Assembly: GCA_009760855.2 (NCBI GenBank)
Contig: WPIO01000018.1
Coordinates: 4,347,501 to 4,411,500 of the forward strand
Length of the DNA: 64,000 nucleotides
Source: Cristatella mucedo
Lineage: Eukaryota; Bryozoa; Phylactolaemata; Cristatellidae
Direction: 5' to 3'
Program-made: the position numbers and the translations under genes
The notes under the pieces: generated by a model
Seen by the model: only the letters and a program-made list of their open reading frames with translations
Told to the model about the DNA's origin: nothing
The model's database searches: none
In this document: positions 1 to 30,325 of the stretch, one piece after another
How positions within the stretch are numbered: the stretch's first letter is position 1
How the letters are laid out: each line of letters starts with the position of its first letter

Positions 1-109
1 GCGTTAACGTCCGTAGGCATGCAAAGGACAACTGACGTGTAAGGAGCAATTTTGTTCGGAAAGGGTGCTCTGCCAGCTTTTATAAATGACGTCAAACCAG
101 GGTAAGTCG

Positions 110-390
110 TGACGTCGGTTTCGAGTGAGTTTCGGGCTGTATAAGCATACGACCTTAAAATGCGGTCTACACAGGATTTTAGGTTGGTTCGAGGCGCATC
201 CTACGGAACAATTCGAGCCTAAAGAGTGAATGGCACTATGCGAAGCCCGATTGGGAAGTATTTACTCCTCATATATATCCCGCAGAATGGAGGGACCTAC
301 AAGTGAGCAGTAAAACCTTGAAGGTGATGCGACGCTTGACGTAAAGCCAGTGCAGGTCACTGAGAGAGGCGGCAAAGGTGCAACGTGGCC
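110..390 (-). mobile_element. LINE fragment (L2/CR1-like), 3' coding part
   Basis: Degenerate match to the region just upstream of the 3' end of the LINE copies at 30.8 and 57.2 kb, including the AAACCTTGAAG...CCAGTGCAGGTC block. It lies in intron 3 of copy B. Confidence 0.6.
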
Positions 391-522
391 GCTGCTGCAG
401 CAGCGACAGACAAATACTTCCTTACATGGATTGCACTTTGTGTGCTTGCGGGTGCCGACGAAGTGCATGTTATAACTAACGAATTGCCATTATTTTCTAG
501 TGCATGTAAAGTGCCTAGAAAT

Positions 523-645
523 AATAATAATACACTTGATAAGGCGCCCTCAGAGAACTCAATCTCTTTCTAGGCGCTTTACATTTGCTGCAAAGGGAAA
601 CGCGATTGAATGGCGAGTAATATCGTGCTTGATAAGATATTTAGT
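523..645 (-). mobile_element. LINE 3' terminus
   Basis: A TAA-repeat tail is followed by the conserved 3' block (AGCGCC-type end, GAGAACTCAATCTCTTTCTA, TTTACATTTGCTGCAAA). It is an internal fragment cut off after about 120 bp. Confidence 0.75.
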
Positions 646-739
646 TCTCGTTGGGCACTGTACAAATTAATTTTTCTTTTTATTATTACAAGACCAGCTA
701 AAGAGTTGTGCACGAACTGTAAAGGCAAGAAGTATATCC

Positions 740-935
740 CTCAATGAGTTACAGGAGTCAAGACGGGATTTCATGAATGCACATAAATCAGCTCTGCTGC
801 GGTATCCTTGTCTAAGCCAGCCAAAACTTTTACGGCGGTATGCAGCCGAAAGTAGGCAGACTTGACCGCGGAGCTGATGCAGTCGCGCGGTCATCTCATC
901 TAATGAATGAGAGGCCACTTCGGAGCAGTATACCA
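740..935 (-). mobile_element. LINE fragment, reverse transcriptase C-terminal region
   Basis: Matches the stretch encoding the C-terminal domain (SRLDSCNSL on the minus strand, family consensus [10 protein letters not shown]). Probably part of the same broken insertion as the neighbouring fragments. Confidence 0.7.
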
Positions 936-1344
936 TGTTTGCGTGCGAATGCTACAGGAGGTACGCTGACCGAGCTGTGAGGGTTGCGCTTGCTAATTTA
1001 TGAGCGCCGCGAGGTTGGCGCATAGCTCAAGTGAGTTGGTTTTATCGTCATTCAAGACGCGTCCGAGTTCGAGCCGCTCTCTCCATTGCCAGCAGCAGCG
1101 AGTGCAGGGCGAAAGGCGACAGAGCTCGTCTGGCGCTAAGTAAGCGAGGCTTGTTAGGTCAGCCAAAGTATTTACTTATTTACTTTGTCTTCAGTCACCG
1201 TTTCCAAAGCGGCAAGCGGAGTTATTAGCAGCAAAAGCAGCTCTGCTGCTCTCCGGTCCTGTCGGGGTCGGCGCATCGGAAATCGTGCTCTGGGGGCGGC
1301 GGCTGGCGACGGCTGGCGACTGCTCGCGACGCCTGCGACTAGTA

Positions 1345-1432
1345 ATAATACTAATATATTTGCATAGCACCCCCAGAGAACTTAATCTCTTTCTAGGCAC
1401 TTTGCATTTGCTGCAAAGGAAGCTCGATCTAA
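1345..1432 (-). mobile_element. LINE 3' terminus, short
   Basis: A TAATAATA tail plus the CTTAATCTCTTTCTAGGCAC block and TGCATTTGCTGCAAAGG. Only the last 90 bp or so of the element are present. Confidence 0.75.
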
Positions 1433-1483
1433 CCTGCTCCACGTGACTGTTTGCACGGCAGCCCGATAACCTCCGCGATTGGG

Positions 1484-1588
1484 CACCTCAGGACGAGCGA
1501 GAGAGGCTCTCAGGACGAGCGAGAGAGGCTCTCAGGACGAGCGAGAGAGGCACCTCGGGACGAGCGAGAAAGTCTCTCAGGGCGAAAG
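1484..1588. repeat. 22-bp tandem repeat in copy B intron 3
   Basis: Four to five copies of CTCTCAGGACGAGCGAGAGA-type units with a period of 22 bp. The central units are identical, which indicates recent expansion. Confidence 0.8.
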
Positions 1589-1919
1589 TAGCGGCAGTGG
1601 AAAAAAAAAGTGCAAGCCAGAGCTGCTGGCTTGAGGCCGCAGCAGCGGTGGAAGTACTTTGTCGCGCCGTGCCTCCAGATAGCGCCCGCTCAAAATAGCT
1701 CCTGGGAGGCTCCTGGCCGAGCGGCATGCAAACAGAGCGATAATGCGAGCAGAGGCGGCGGCCGACAGGCCGACGGCAGCCTCTCCCTTCGCCGCCGGTC
1801 CTTCAGCCCCCCCTCTACGAAGGTCGGTCGAATCAGTCGTCAAGGTGGCACCCGGAGCTCTCTCCTGCGTCTGTCTACTTGTGTCTGCCTGCGCTGTCTA
1901 CCTGCGCATGTCTACTCGC

Positions 1920-1992
1920 CTGTGCCTCTGAACGTGTGCCAGTAGCAGACGGAAAAGCGAAGCCACTCCTCCATCGTCTTCCCTTGTACGAC
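1920..1992 (-). CDS. xylA: Xylose isomerase copy B, exon 3
   Basis: Encodes [19 protein letters not shown] and TFRGTG. It differs from copy A at one residue (Ser for Cys). The donor is again GC (CACAG|GCGAGT). Confidence 0.9.
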
Positions 1993-4544
1993 CTGGAAGC
2001 AGATCGAACGGATCGCAGCCTTCGAGCGAAGCCCTCGAGGCATCAGCCCGACGGCCGATCGGCTTTTATTGCAGTGCAGTCCCCGAGTGCGCTGTCAACC
2101 AGGCTGTCAACCATCAGGCCCGTCGCCGGGACGCGACAGCGGAATGCAGCTGCTTCCGCACTGCTGCTGCAGGATCAATCGGACGTTAGCAGCGTCAGCT
2201 CCGAGGAGCCACGCCTTCGTACGCAAAACTAGCGAATGTAGACCGAACTACTATACTGGTGACTCTCAGGCTACCCGAGGGCACGGAGACAACGCTCCGA
2301 GGCCGCAGAGTTGCTCACTGCTTGCCGAGATGCGATCGGCTCGCGGGTAGCGAAATGCAATTTCGACCGACAATGGTTCCGAAAAAGGACCCTCGGCTAG
2401 ACGATAGCTGGACGATCCTCTCTCGGGCCAGACGTCCTGGTTGACGGCCTGGTCCTGAAACTGTGCGAGAGCGTGGACATTTTTGCCGTAGTCGACCGAC
2501 TTCGAGGATGCGTGGCGACGGCTTATCGCCGCTTCCGCCAGGAACTGCCGGACCTGCACCACTAACCGCAGTTTTGGTAGGCTTTAGCCCAAGAATCGGC
2601 CGCTACTCTTGGTGGCAAAGGTCGGCAGCCCGCCAACCTTTCATTTCGTACTTTTTTGCTTGCTTGAGGCTACAGCAACTCACCGCCGGCCGGTTTTCTC
2701 TCTGCTCTAATTATTTTCATACGAAGCAATCACGCGAAGGTTTGTCGCTCGGATTGGACTGAAGCCCTGCTATTGCTTGCTTTGCTATTTCACCCCGACA
2801 GCAAGCGCATCTAACTCTTAGCACTAAATAAAGTAAGCACCATTCATTCGCTTAGATCAGCTTCTTGTGGAGTAAAAATCTCGCGGTCCTTTTTACAGCC
2901 CTGCACTGTCCAGTCTCGTTGTATGTCTCTTTATCTAGCTTTCTGGCGGTCTTCGTCTCTGTCCGACTCTGTGTCCGCTTGTATACCTACCTGTCTGCAT
3001 CTACATATGGTTTTCTGTCTGTCTCTCTCTCTCTCTCACCCACCACCATCTTGTTTCCTTCCCTCTCGCACATTACCATCTTGTTCCTTCTCGCCTCCTT
3101 CACTTCTTACCTCGTAGAAGCCCATCCCAAGCACTACTCTACCCGTAGACCTCTCTTGCCAAGCCGCGGTTCATTGACTGTCACAGCTTACGAAATATTA
3201 ATTATTTAGCGCTGAAGGGGGATGGTGCCTGCTGACAAACTCTTGTACGTCAGTCCACGAAGCCTGTAAAGTGAGTTCTTGGATTCCTAATCAAAGAAGT
3301 ATATATGTATGATAGTCTTAAAAGCGTCCTGTAAATGGCACTTTAAGCTTTTGAATTCATCGTTCACTAAAATATTTTAAAAGCACTGCTCACAAACGAA
3401 AGCAGTGTTATTTCTTTTTTTGCACTCCTTCTGCATAGTCCTAGAGCTCCTGCGATTATTTTTCGGATCGTCGAGATTTCGCCGCCTCGCGACCTACAAC
3501 TGCTCTTAATTAACCTTTATCTCGATAATCTAGCTAATTTATTATTATTTCTATTATTAGTATTGGTATCGTTATCTAGGTATATTATTACTGAGCGAGG
3601 TCATTTTTTAATATTTATGGCTTGGATTTGAGGTAAGGCGTTCGCCATAATAAGTCGACATAGTGTACATGCGTAAGGCAGACGTCGGTACAGGATATGC
3701 GCTTGCAATGTACACTCGAAGGAAAGAGCTCTAGCGCTCATTGCCGCCTCTTGAAGACATTTATGCATGCGGTGCAGCAATGAACGACTTTGTCCCACTT
3801 GACCCTGACTTGCGACTATCTTTTAACAGCTGTCGATGGACACCGAGCGCAGGCTGCGTGTAGTCTGGGAAGACTCACCTACCACCCACGAAGCTAACCG
3901 TGCACTAACTATGCACTCCGAAGCTAGCTTCAGCCAGCCGTGCTACTGCTGCCGGACACCGTCGGCCGGACGGTGCCTGAGATGACTCACTTTACAGCAA
4001 AACTACAAAGCGAGAGTCCCCCCCCCCGATACGAGTCCCCCCTCCCCGATAATGGGGACGAGCAAGACGATTCGTCCGTCAAGACAAGACGTCCGTTCGC
4101 GTTTAGCTCGCCCCGCGAAAGTCGCTGGCGGTTAGCTGCCAGTGCGAAAGCGCTCGACGAATTCGATCGAGTACGAGCGTTCTCGCGTGCCGCCCCGCTC
4201 AGCGAGTTACTTCGCTTGCGTTGTAGTGCTTGAAGCTCAACGTATCGTCGGGCGCCGAGCTCGGTCTGAAAGCGATCTCGCCGATGCCTGAAAAACAGCC
4301 GCACCGCTCCATCCACCAAACGAAGCGAGCAGCATTGGCCGCTGCGGTGGCGGCGGCCGTCTGCCAGGACGGACGGACGTAAGCACACTGCACACTGCGG
4401 CTTAGGGACCGTTCGCTGCGGGCGGCTGCCTGCGCCGCTGTGGCTGGCGCCGGCGAACCGTCGTGCGGAGTCCGTACCTGGGAAAAACTCCTCCGCTCTG
4501 TCTCCGTCGTCGGTTTTCTTGGCTTTCTTAGCTGTGGGAGGCAT
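1920..4544 (-). CDS. xylA: Xylose isomerase copy B, 5' part (three exons, runs off the left edge)
   Basis: A second xylose isomerase gene lies on the same strand about 3 kb downstream of copy A. Exons at 4478-4544, 4211-4287 and 1920-1992 encode 72 residues that align with residues 1-80 of copy A. Exon 2 and exon 3 lengths (77 and 73 nt) and all three splice phases are identical to copy A, and only the Lys-rich leader of exon 1 is shorter. No stop or frameshift is seen in the three exons. An exon 4 equivalent is absent from positions 1-1919, so intron 3 is at least 1.9 kb and the rest lies outside the window, or the copy is truncated. Whether it is active cannot be judged from this part. Confidence 0.88.
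1993..4210. other. Intron 2 of xylose isomerase copy B, no further feature
   Basis: About 2.2 kb with no recognisable repeat-family match apart from a pyrimidine-rich stretch near 2.9-3.1 kb. Short open frames here have no recognisable similarity. Confidence 0.5.
4211..4287 (-). CDS. xylA: Xylose isomerase copy B, exon 2
   Basis: Encodes [19 protein letters not shown] and KHYNASE, close to copy A. The acceptor is TTTCAG and the donor GAA|GTAACT, phase 0. Confidence 0.9.
4478..4544 (-). CDS. xylA: Xylose isomerase copy B, exon 1
   Basis: Encodes [20 protein letters not shown] followed by FPG. The leader is seven residues shorter than in copy A but keeps MPPxAKKxKK. The donor is CCAG|GTACGG, phase 1. 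Confidence 0.88.
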
Positions 4545-5204
4545 GGCTATCCGATTGCTTGTCTATGGCCCTTTGCAAGTAAACGCCTACAGCAGTACCG
4601 CAAGCCTGACACTGCGGCAGGGCAGCTGCAGCATCTGGGTAGCCCAGACCGCATGCCGCCCGCCTGGGTTATCCGTATCGCCTCGTCCAACCAACCAATG
4701 GCGTTCGAGGTGGCCTCCGCAACCCGCCTCCAAACCCTAAGCGTTTCAGCTTTCGGTAAGCCCGATAAGTCGGCGGAAATACGGGCTCACGAAGTTTAAA
4801 ATAAAATTAAAGAGGAATTGACAGAGAAAAGTTCCCGATCAATTGTGCAATTGCATCGACCGCGATACGTGTCTACCCGCACAAGCAGCGTCGGCACCCT
4901 GGGCCGCATGTCGCGCAGTGAGGGGCGTCCAAGACGTCGAGTCGACTGAGGCGTGATCCTGCAGCCACGTTTGAATGCGAGCATTCGGCCGCCTCGTTTT
5001 GGTGAACTGGTGAAGAAAAGCCCGATGGATTACTGCGAATTCCGAAATTTGAGCTGACGCAAAGCAAGACATTTCAGCCGTCGTCCAGCCCTTACGGAGG
5101 GGCGTAAGCATCGTAAAATCGGGGGCGGTTTGCCAAATCTCGAAATGCCGGTCATACTGCAGAGTCCTCTCTGAGCTGTCTGCTTGGTTCGGGAGATAAT
5201 AACA

Positions 5205-5630
5205 AATAGCACATTTTATAAAGTGCCCTCAGAGAACTCGATCTCTTTCTACGCACTTTCCATTTGCTCCACAGGAAGCGTGATTGAATGGTTAGTGGTA
5301 GCGTGCTCAATAAACAACAAGAATGACATGGTTATGGGTGACATGCCCTGGGTCACCATGCAAGTACGGTTAGTGGCAGCATGCACAGTGTCAGCATGCA
5401 TAAGCTCATAAAGGACGAATCACAGGGACCCAATAAATTCTGTGATAAAAAGGTGAGCTTTAATTTCTTTTTAAACGCAGTCACGTCAGGGGATGTCGCG
5501 ACGGAAGTCGGGAGTGAGTTTCAAGATTTGGGAGCATACGAACGAAATGCACGGTGTCCAATGGATTTGAGGTTTGAACGATGTAAGCAGTTAGATTCCG
5601 AAAAGCGGGTGGTACGATCCGCGCCTCATT
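5205..5630 (-). mobile_element. LINE 3' fragment between the xylose isomerase genes
   Basis: About 420 bp from the terminal AAGTGCCCTCAGAGAACTCG block back into the C-terminal coding region. The TAA tail is almost gone. Confidence 0.75.
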
Positions 5631-5913
5631 GTCGTGGATTGAAGCCGCAATCCTCCTGCTAGACCGGTCGTGCGTTGGTAATGCATGCCCAACCGTTAAG
5701 AGCTCCAGCAGTATGCCTAAAGTAGAATAGGAGGAACGAAGAATCGCCAGCGATGGTCTCAAACAGACCGACGGTTCGAGTAGAGAGCTCTGTATCTAAT
5801 GAAAGCAAATAAAATTGCTTCCTGAGTGGCTGGTAAGGGTGGCAAGGTTGGTTGGCCGGCGGTTCATTGTAGGGCCTACGAGCGTCAACTCACGAAGAAC
5901 TATGTCTTTAAGG

Positions 5914-6072
5914 GTCGCGATAGCCCAGGAGATAAGGAGCTCGCTGTCCACGACCAAGGTTGTGGGTTCTAACCCTGCAGTGGGCGATCTTTTGTTGCCA
6001 GCTGCAAGCGGTGGCGATAGCCGTTTTAAGGCTCTTCTGCCGCTAGACAAACGAGGCTGTTAAATCAGCTAA
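5914..6072 (+). mobile_element. tRNA-derived SINE, family A
   Basis: Contains a B-box-like GTGGGTTCTAACCC, then the family body (GCAAGCGGTGGCGATAGCCG) and the end GAGGCTGTTAAATCAGCTAA. Confidence 0.75.
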
Positions 6073-6870
6073 TAGGAGCATCAAACCGTCCTTTATTGGT
6101 GGGACTTTCGCCATTCAAAATTACAAGAATCTTAAAAACTAAACGGAAGTTGGCCGGTTCCCCACACATTTGCCGAGCTGCTGCTGCTTCTTCTTTCCGG
6201 CGCCCGACGAACGCTTCGAGAAAATTCGATTGCATGCCGCGAGTGCTGCTCTTACTATGGGAGTACTAGAACACATTGCGGCCTGACGCGGCACTTAGTC
6301 CTCATGGCTTTGACGTGTAACATTTCGCATACGAAAGCAGCGAGCGTACGGTGTTGTGTAACGTGAACTTTATGCTCAGGCTAGCAGCAGCCTTGATTTA
6401 TTAACGCATACATTGTCTTGCTATATACTCTGTTTTGCAGTGGAGCGACGCATAAGCTATGCACAGCAATGTAACTGCAGCTCGTCATTTCAGGCTTAGA
6501 ACGCTGCAAAGTTTAGTATGAGCAAGAACCATCTACACTGCTCTCCAAAGGGTTAACCCGCCGATCATAACTTCGGCTTGAAGTAAGCCTCTCAATACCT
6601 GCTCTTTCTCCCACCGCCTGGATTTCCGGACACTCAAGTCTTGCTTAATTGCTGAAACCTGAATTTGCACGAAGACCATACCATGGCTTATCAAACAATG
6701 CAATTAGCAGTAACACATTTTTATTTGGCGGTTATGTCTTGGTGTTACTCTCAAGACCACCAAGCTGGGACGTGGCAGCAATCTTTCACGTGACGTCACT
6801 GCAACATCTAAGATCGATCATGCACAAAGAAAAATGGGTGAGGAGTTCAGTGGGTACGCTACGTTAGAGG
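6073..6870. other. Unassigned spacer
   Basis: About 800 bp in which I see no gene, repeat family or simple repeat. Confidence 0.4.
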
Positions 6871-7025
6871 CCATGGCAGCTTAGGAGGTAAGGTGCTCAC
6901 TGTTCACAACCAAGGTTGTGGGTTAGAATCTTGCAGTGGTCAATCCTTTGTTGCTACTGAAAGCCGTGGTGATAGCCGTTACGGCCTGTCTGCCGCTATA
7001 CAAATGAGGCTGTTATATAAGCTAT
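6871..7025 (+). mobile_element. tRNA-derived SINE, family A
   Basis: A-box-like TTAGGAGGTAAGG and a damaged B box (GGGTTAGAATC), then body and tail as in the copy at 5.9 kb. Older by divergence. Confidence 0.7.
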
Positions 7026-7398
7026 TCCTAGTTTGGGGATAGGCTCACTGATTTTTATCTATTTTGCTGCCCGAGAAGCTAGATCACCACAAGAATCACC
7101 CGTTAAGGCGCTGACCTGGGAGTGGTTATGAAAAATAATAGATGGTCGCCCATAAATCGATCGCTAGGGTGGAGGAAGCTAGCTTCGATAGCCGGCAGTG
7201 GAGCATTATTTGATTGTGCTTAATAATGTACTGCGAATACCATATTGCACGCACTAGCAACGCCCAGCTAAAGGCCTCGTGGGCCAGGAAGGTGCAGCAG
7301 CAGCATGCAAAACAGAAGACCCGGCTTGTATCTTTTCCCCCACATATGCCTGCTTTATCGGCTTGACAGCTTGACATCGAGTGCATACACAATTCCAA

Positions 7399-7404
7399 TT
7401 TATT
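7399..7404 (-). promoter_or_regulatory. Candidate polyadenylation signal for xylose isomerase copy A
   Basis: A minus-strand AATAAA lies 137 nt past the stop codon of copy A. It is the first canonical hexamer I see downstream, so it is the likely 3' end signal. Confidence 0.5.
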
Positions 7405-7540
7405 GGTCACCTTGCCAGTGGGGTGCTGGCAAGAGTGCTATGAAAGTTATTGTGCCCAAAAAAGCAAACAGTTGCCGGGCATCGCAAATGCAGCAGCACT
7501 CGACAAACGTGCAGGCAGCAAACGTTGCTCAGTCTCATTT

Positions 7541-25936
<18,396 letters not shown>

Positions 25937-28510
25937 GGCTGCGGTCGGTTGCTCTCAGCAATGCTTCCCGGATTTACTACTCGGGCGAGCGGCTCCCACG
26001 ACGAAGAGGCACCGGGAGGTGGGTGTTGGCCAAGGGGCTGGGCGCAGGCGGACTTGTTCAAAAGATGGCGATTAATCCTGCAAAAGTTCAGCATAGATAA
26101 AAGTATATTTTAGTTAATATAAATCATTTTAATACGGTTTGTATATAAACATAAACATTGCCAGCATTCCTTGCGTGCCGCGCATTCCAGAAGTACTTAA
26201 ATAGACCGCCGACGGCCATACTGCATCTGAATAAGACCCGATTCGACGAGCGTGCACAATGCACGATTGTGCTCGTGGAACTTTGATGACTGTCTTGTAG
26301 CACTGCTAAATCAATTCTGAGCAAAACTATTGATGGTATAACCATCCACAGGACCGCACCTTGGCTCCTAATAATTGGCACTTAATCCTACCGGTTGTAG
26401 GAATGTCCGTACCCCATCCTACCTAAGCTGCGGGTCTTAGCCCCCCCCCCCCCGAACCGTAGCCCTGGGGGTGAGTCAGTCTTAATATCCACTACCCAGG
26501 TCACGTCATGCAGCAGGTAATTCTTCAACAGCCACTGCGGGCTGCTAGCAGAATAATTTGTGGCGCTGCTCTTCAGCCGCTATTTAAATGAGACTGACGA
26601 ATCACCTAAGCTTTACCTTTCTTCATTTTTTTAGGCTCAGCCCCAGCACCCAAACTCGATTCGACGCTGATTCGGGGACATTCTTAGATTATCCTAATGG
26701 TGACCTATTTACTGCTCATGTGATTTTTATCCGAGTGTTCAGGGAGCTTCCTTTTAGCATTCCCTACAAGTTAAGCAGGTGTAACCTTGAGCTTTCTACA
26801 AGGGTACAACTCTCACCCTTTTTTGTTCCGATCTCGCTACCCGGTACATATCTACCGGCCTCGGCACCGACCGTGATCCGATCCATATTTCCGAGTTTGT
26901 ACTAATTTATTAAGCAAGATTTGCAGGTTCACTCGCTACCATGCCTTAGCATTCGTGCGCGTTTTCGAGCAGCCGACGTCAATCAATCGTACCAATTGAG
27001 CGAAAATTATGTCTTTTAAATGAAAAACTGTTGTAAAAAATATTGCTGAGACGTGCAAAGACATGCTCGAGTTCAGACTGAGCTTCAGAGACATCTTTTT
27101 CCAGAGGATTTCCATGCGGCTACCTACGGTAACGGGTCATTCTTCCTCGAGGAGCGGCGCCGTTAAAAAATCTAAGCGCTGAGTACTGATCTACGCCCTC
27201 TTGAGAAAGTTATTTTCACGAAACCCTCGAAGCATTCGTACATTCTTTATTGGTTTCGGGTATTCGAAGACTGTGAGAAAGCTACAATTCTTTCCGGAGG
27301 CTCAATTGCTCTAACGATAGACTAAATTTAAGACCTGAGCCACATTGAATTATCATCATGCAAATTCTGAGTAAGCCTATTTTTTCTGAAGCATTGAACG
27401 CGTTTCGAATTCATCATCTTCTTCCTTAGTCAGAAAATAGTGCCCTGAAAGTCGTCGGAATCCTTTGTATCTGTCCTAGGTGCCGAACTCTTGTTATTTT
27501 GACGCTGATGATGCTGCTATCTCATTCGGGTTTAAACTCTTGACGGGGTCTTACCACTGGCAGGGATTATCTTGCTATCAAAATCTGCCACGTGCTTTCG
27601 ATTATTTGGGAGCGAATATCAGCGTAAGCGCCGGCTAAGAACAAATTATTACCGAGCAACTTGCTCTCATTGGAGACCCATCAAGATGTCCGCCAAGAGA
27701 GAGCACATTTTCTCCTTCTGGCCGTCGCTCAGCTTCGGTGTCGCCAGACAATAAATTCTGGAGAACACCATTCTCCAGAATTTCTTTTAAAGATGATGCT
27801 ACAAAGGCGGCTGATGTGACGCCCCTTCGGCGCCAAACGTTCACTATTTTTTCCAGGGGGCTAGGCATTTTTTAATGGACAACGAAGTACATTTCTAGAG
27901 CAGTCAGTAAGTTAATTTTTGTTAGGTTTAAAGAGCCTTATCTAGTGATGCTTCCAAGCTCTACATGGGTAAACGCCTGTCCTTTCAGTACGAGTAGGAG
28001 GCTCCCGGTTGTGCGCTTTTGGCAGCTTAAGTCTCTCCAAAATTTTTAATTGCGTTAAAAACAGCAACTTTAAAAAGTTAATGTGGCACGAGTTATTAGA
28101 GGAGCTTTGGATCTTACCTGAGCACGGCTCTAAAAAACACTCCGACTCTTTGCCAGGCCCACCAAGGTCAAGGTTTAGCCCCTCGACAACATCCTGGCTA
28201 CGCGTGCCTGAATCCGAGCCGTATCTTTCCTTCAAATGACTCTTACCGGCCAGCTTTCCGCATTATGCAGGATTCAGCTAAGACTTTGGAAATATGGTTC
28301 AGTGGGAGCTAGTATCTACAGCGTTTCCACGAAGATACTTTTTAAACATCGAGACTCTCACAGAGCTGTCTATCACGAACCGAGCATAATTTGTCTCGTT
28401 TCGACGTCAATGACCAAACTTAATCGTCATAATCGCCGATGATGTCATTATGGCCTGACCACATCGCCAGGGCGGGGCGAGGTCGCGCGACCGCAGAGGC
28501 AAGATCTAAA
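25937..28510. other. Region upstream of xylose isomerase copy A, no recognised gene
   Basis: The first few hundred bases presumably carry the promoter of copy A. A poly-C run lies near 26441-26453. Open frames of about 60-105 codons at 26588-26905 (+), 27635-27868 (-), 27942-28235 (-) and 28236-28442 (+) have no similarity I recognise. The stretch lacks the SINE and LINE debris seen elsewhere, so it could be a single older element, but I cannot assign it. Confidence 0.35.
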
Positions 28511-28514
28511 GTAA

Positions 28515-29705
28515 AATATCAACAAGTCTCTCATCTCGCATGGGTATCACGGGCACTGCGCTGCATTGATTGAAGTCCGCGATATCGTGAAAGGCTCCAG
28601 AGTGTTATTGTAAACGGAGAAATATCACCAGATGAACCACCTAAGTACGGGGTACCTCTACGGTCTGTGCTCGATCTGCTTCTTTTCGCAATTTATACTT
28701 TCCATCTTGTGGATGTGACTGCCGGGCACAATCTAGGCTTTCACTTCTATGCAGATGACACACACTTGTACCTATGCTTTGATTCCTTCAAGCCCTCCAG
28801 CACGTCAAATTCTCCCAATTCACTTCCTGCATGCATTGCTGACATCCGCACATGGATGGCTACAAACTTTGTCAAATTGAATGAACCTAAAACCAACTTA
28901 TTAGTCATGGCAAAAGCAAGCTCGGTGCTCAAAATCGGCTCTGCATCCAGCATATTCCCCGGTACGAAATCTGCACGAAATCTGGGTATCATGTTTCAAA
29001 GTGACCTATCCCTAGGCAATTGCATTAGCTACACAGTCAAGTCTGCATACTTTCAGCTTGGTGACACTGCTGAAATTCGGGCTTGTTTAGACAAGGAGAC
29101 TACATCGAAATTGGTCCATCCATTTGTAACATCCCGTCTCGAATGTTGTACCTCACTGCTTGCTGGTCTACCGGTGTATGGAGTCAGGCACTACAATTGG
29201 TGTAAAACTCTGCAGCTAGGCTTGTCTGTGGTGATAACCGCAGTTTCCGCATCACGTCACTTCTTCCCGACATGCACTGACTTCCAATCAAGCAGCGTAT
29301 CGACTTCAAGGACTGTTTATTACTTTTAGGTCCTTTTATTCTCTAGCTCTACCCTATCTGTCGGAACTATTCCCCAACCCGGCTAGACATCGTAACACCT
29401 GCTATTCTGAATCAGGTCGTATAGCCATACCTCATCCGAATCCTCAAATCCTTTGGAAACTGTGCCTTGAGTTTGATTGTTCCCAAAGCCGGAACTTACT
29501 CGCGACTGACCTCATGACATTCCCTGACTTGACGACACTTAAAAAGAAAGCTACACATGCGTCTGTTTCTCACAGCATTTGGTGGGTCCTGACGATTTGT
29601 CCTTTGTGTGCTTATGCGTTCTGACACAGTTCATAATACCACTAAGCATATTGAAAACGTGCATGTTACCTCTAACAATATAATGCTTGTTGAAAAATGT
29701 GCATA
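28515..29705 (+). mobile_element. LINE with reverse transcriptase C-terminal half, left part
   Basis: Encodes [12 protein letters not shown] with an intact YADD active site near 28738-28773, MATNFVKLNEPKTNLLVM, and the C-terminal SRLECCTSLLAGLP block. It lacks the endonuclease and the N-terminal reverse transcriptase, so it is 5' truncated. A solo LTR interrupts it at 29711 and its tail resumes at 30051. Confidence 0.88.
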
Positions 29706-29710
29706 TTACC

Positions 29711-30045
29711 TGTGGTTTGTTCGCACAGTAGAGAGCCAGCCGATGCCAAACACCGACAGTTTATTACCAACGCACGGAGCCGAAGAGCGCACGGCTCCCT
29801 TCGGCCCCTACTCTCACTCGACTCCCCACTCCTCCACTCTCCAGTCCACCATTTCCCCACCAGTGGGTTACCGGCCTGTGCCCATACCACATCACAGGCG
29901 GACCACAGCTATGCACCGGCCGATCCTGATGGTGAATCCACCATCTGGCCACCAGCGGGTTACTGGCCTGTGTCCACGCCACATCACATGCTCATCAGAG
30001 GAGCCGGCATACAATGCATACATACACACGTACATACGAACTACA
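29711..30045. mobile_element. Solo LTR, copy 1 (335 bp)
   Basis: Starts TGTGGTTTG and ends ACGAACTACA, so it has TG...CA ends. It is flanked by a perfect 5-bp duplication TTACC (29706-29710 and 30046-30050). The minus strand contains AATAAACTG, a possible polyadenylation signal, which favours minus orientation. It inserted into the LINE at 28.5 kb. Family relative: the element at 51740-52148. Confidence 0.85.
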
Positions 30046-30050
30046 TTACC

Positions 30051-30160
30051 ACTAAAGTTTGATCAGGCTTTCTTTAAAATATCTGTAAAAGTGCATAGAG
30101 AGAGATTACATTCTTTGAGGGTGTTATAGAGACGTAGTATTACTATTTTTATTAAACGAA
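30051..30160 (+). mobile_element. LINE 3' terminus, right part after the solo LTR
   Basis: CTGTAAAAGTGCATAGAGAG, then TTCTTTGAGGGTGTTATAGA and an AT-rich tail. Completes the LINE that starts at 28515. Confidence 0.75.
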
Positions 30161-30257
30161 TGTAGGCGGGTGAAAAAGTCTTTGCTGTTATCACATCGGC
30201 TGGCTTGGGTAATACAGAATTTGCCTATTGCACGACTCAAAAGAATGATCAGCATAG

Positions 30258-30325
30258 TAAAGTGCCCAGAAAGAGATTAAGTTATCTGAGGGTGCAGTGC
30301 AAATATATTATTCTTATTATCTGGC
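30258..30325 (+). mobile_element. LINE 3' terminus, short
   Basis: GTAAAGTGCCCAGAAAGAGA, TTATCTGAGGGTGC and an ATTATTCTTATTAT tail, about 70 bp. Confidence 0.7.

Larger units (their letters stand above)
4545..7398. other. Spacer between the tandem xylose isomerase genes
   Basis: This 2.9-kb stretch must hold the promoter of copy B. It contains a LINE 3' fragment and two SINE copies, listed separately. I see no other gene and no convincing TATA box. Confidence 0.5.

Noticed and set aside
1484-1588. CRISPR-like array of 22-bp units
   Set aside because: There are no unique spacers. It is a simple direct tandem repeat in a eukaryotic intron.
3987-4544. 185-codon frame starting at the copy B ATG
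   Set aside because: The first 22 codons are the real exon 1. The remainder is intron read through, since the conserved continuation lies in exon 2 after a normal splice.
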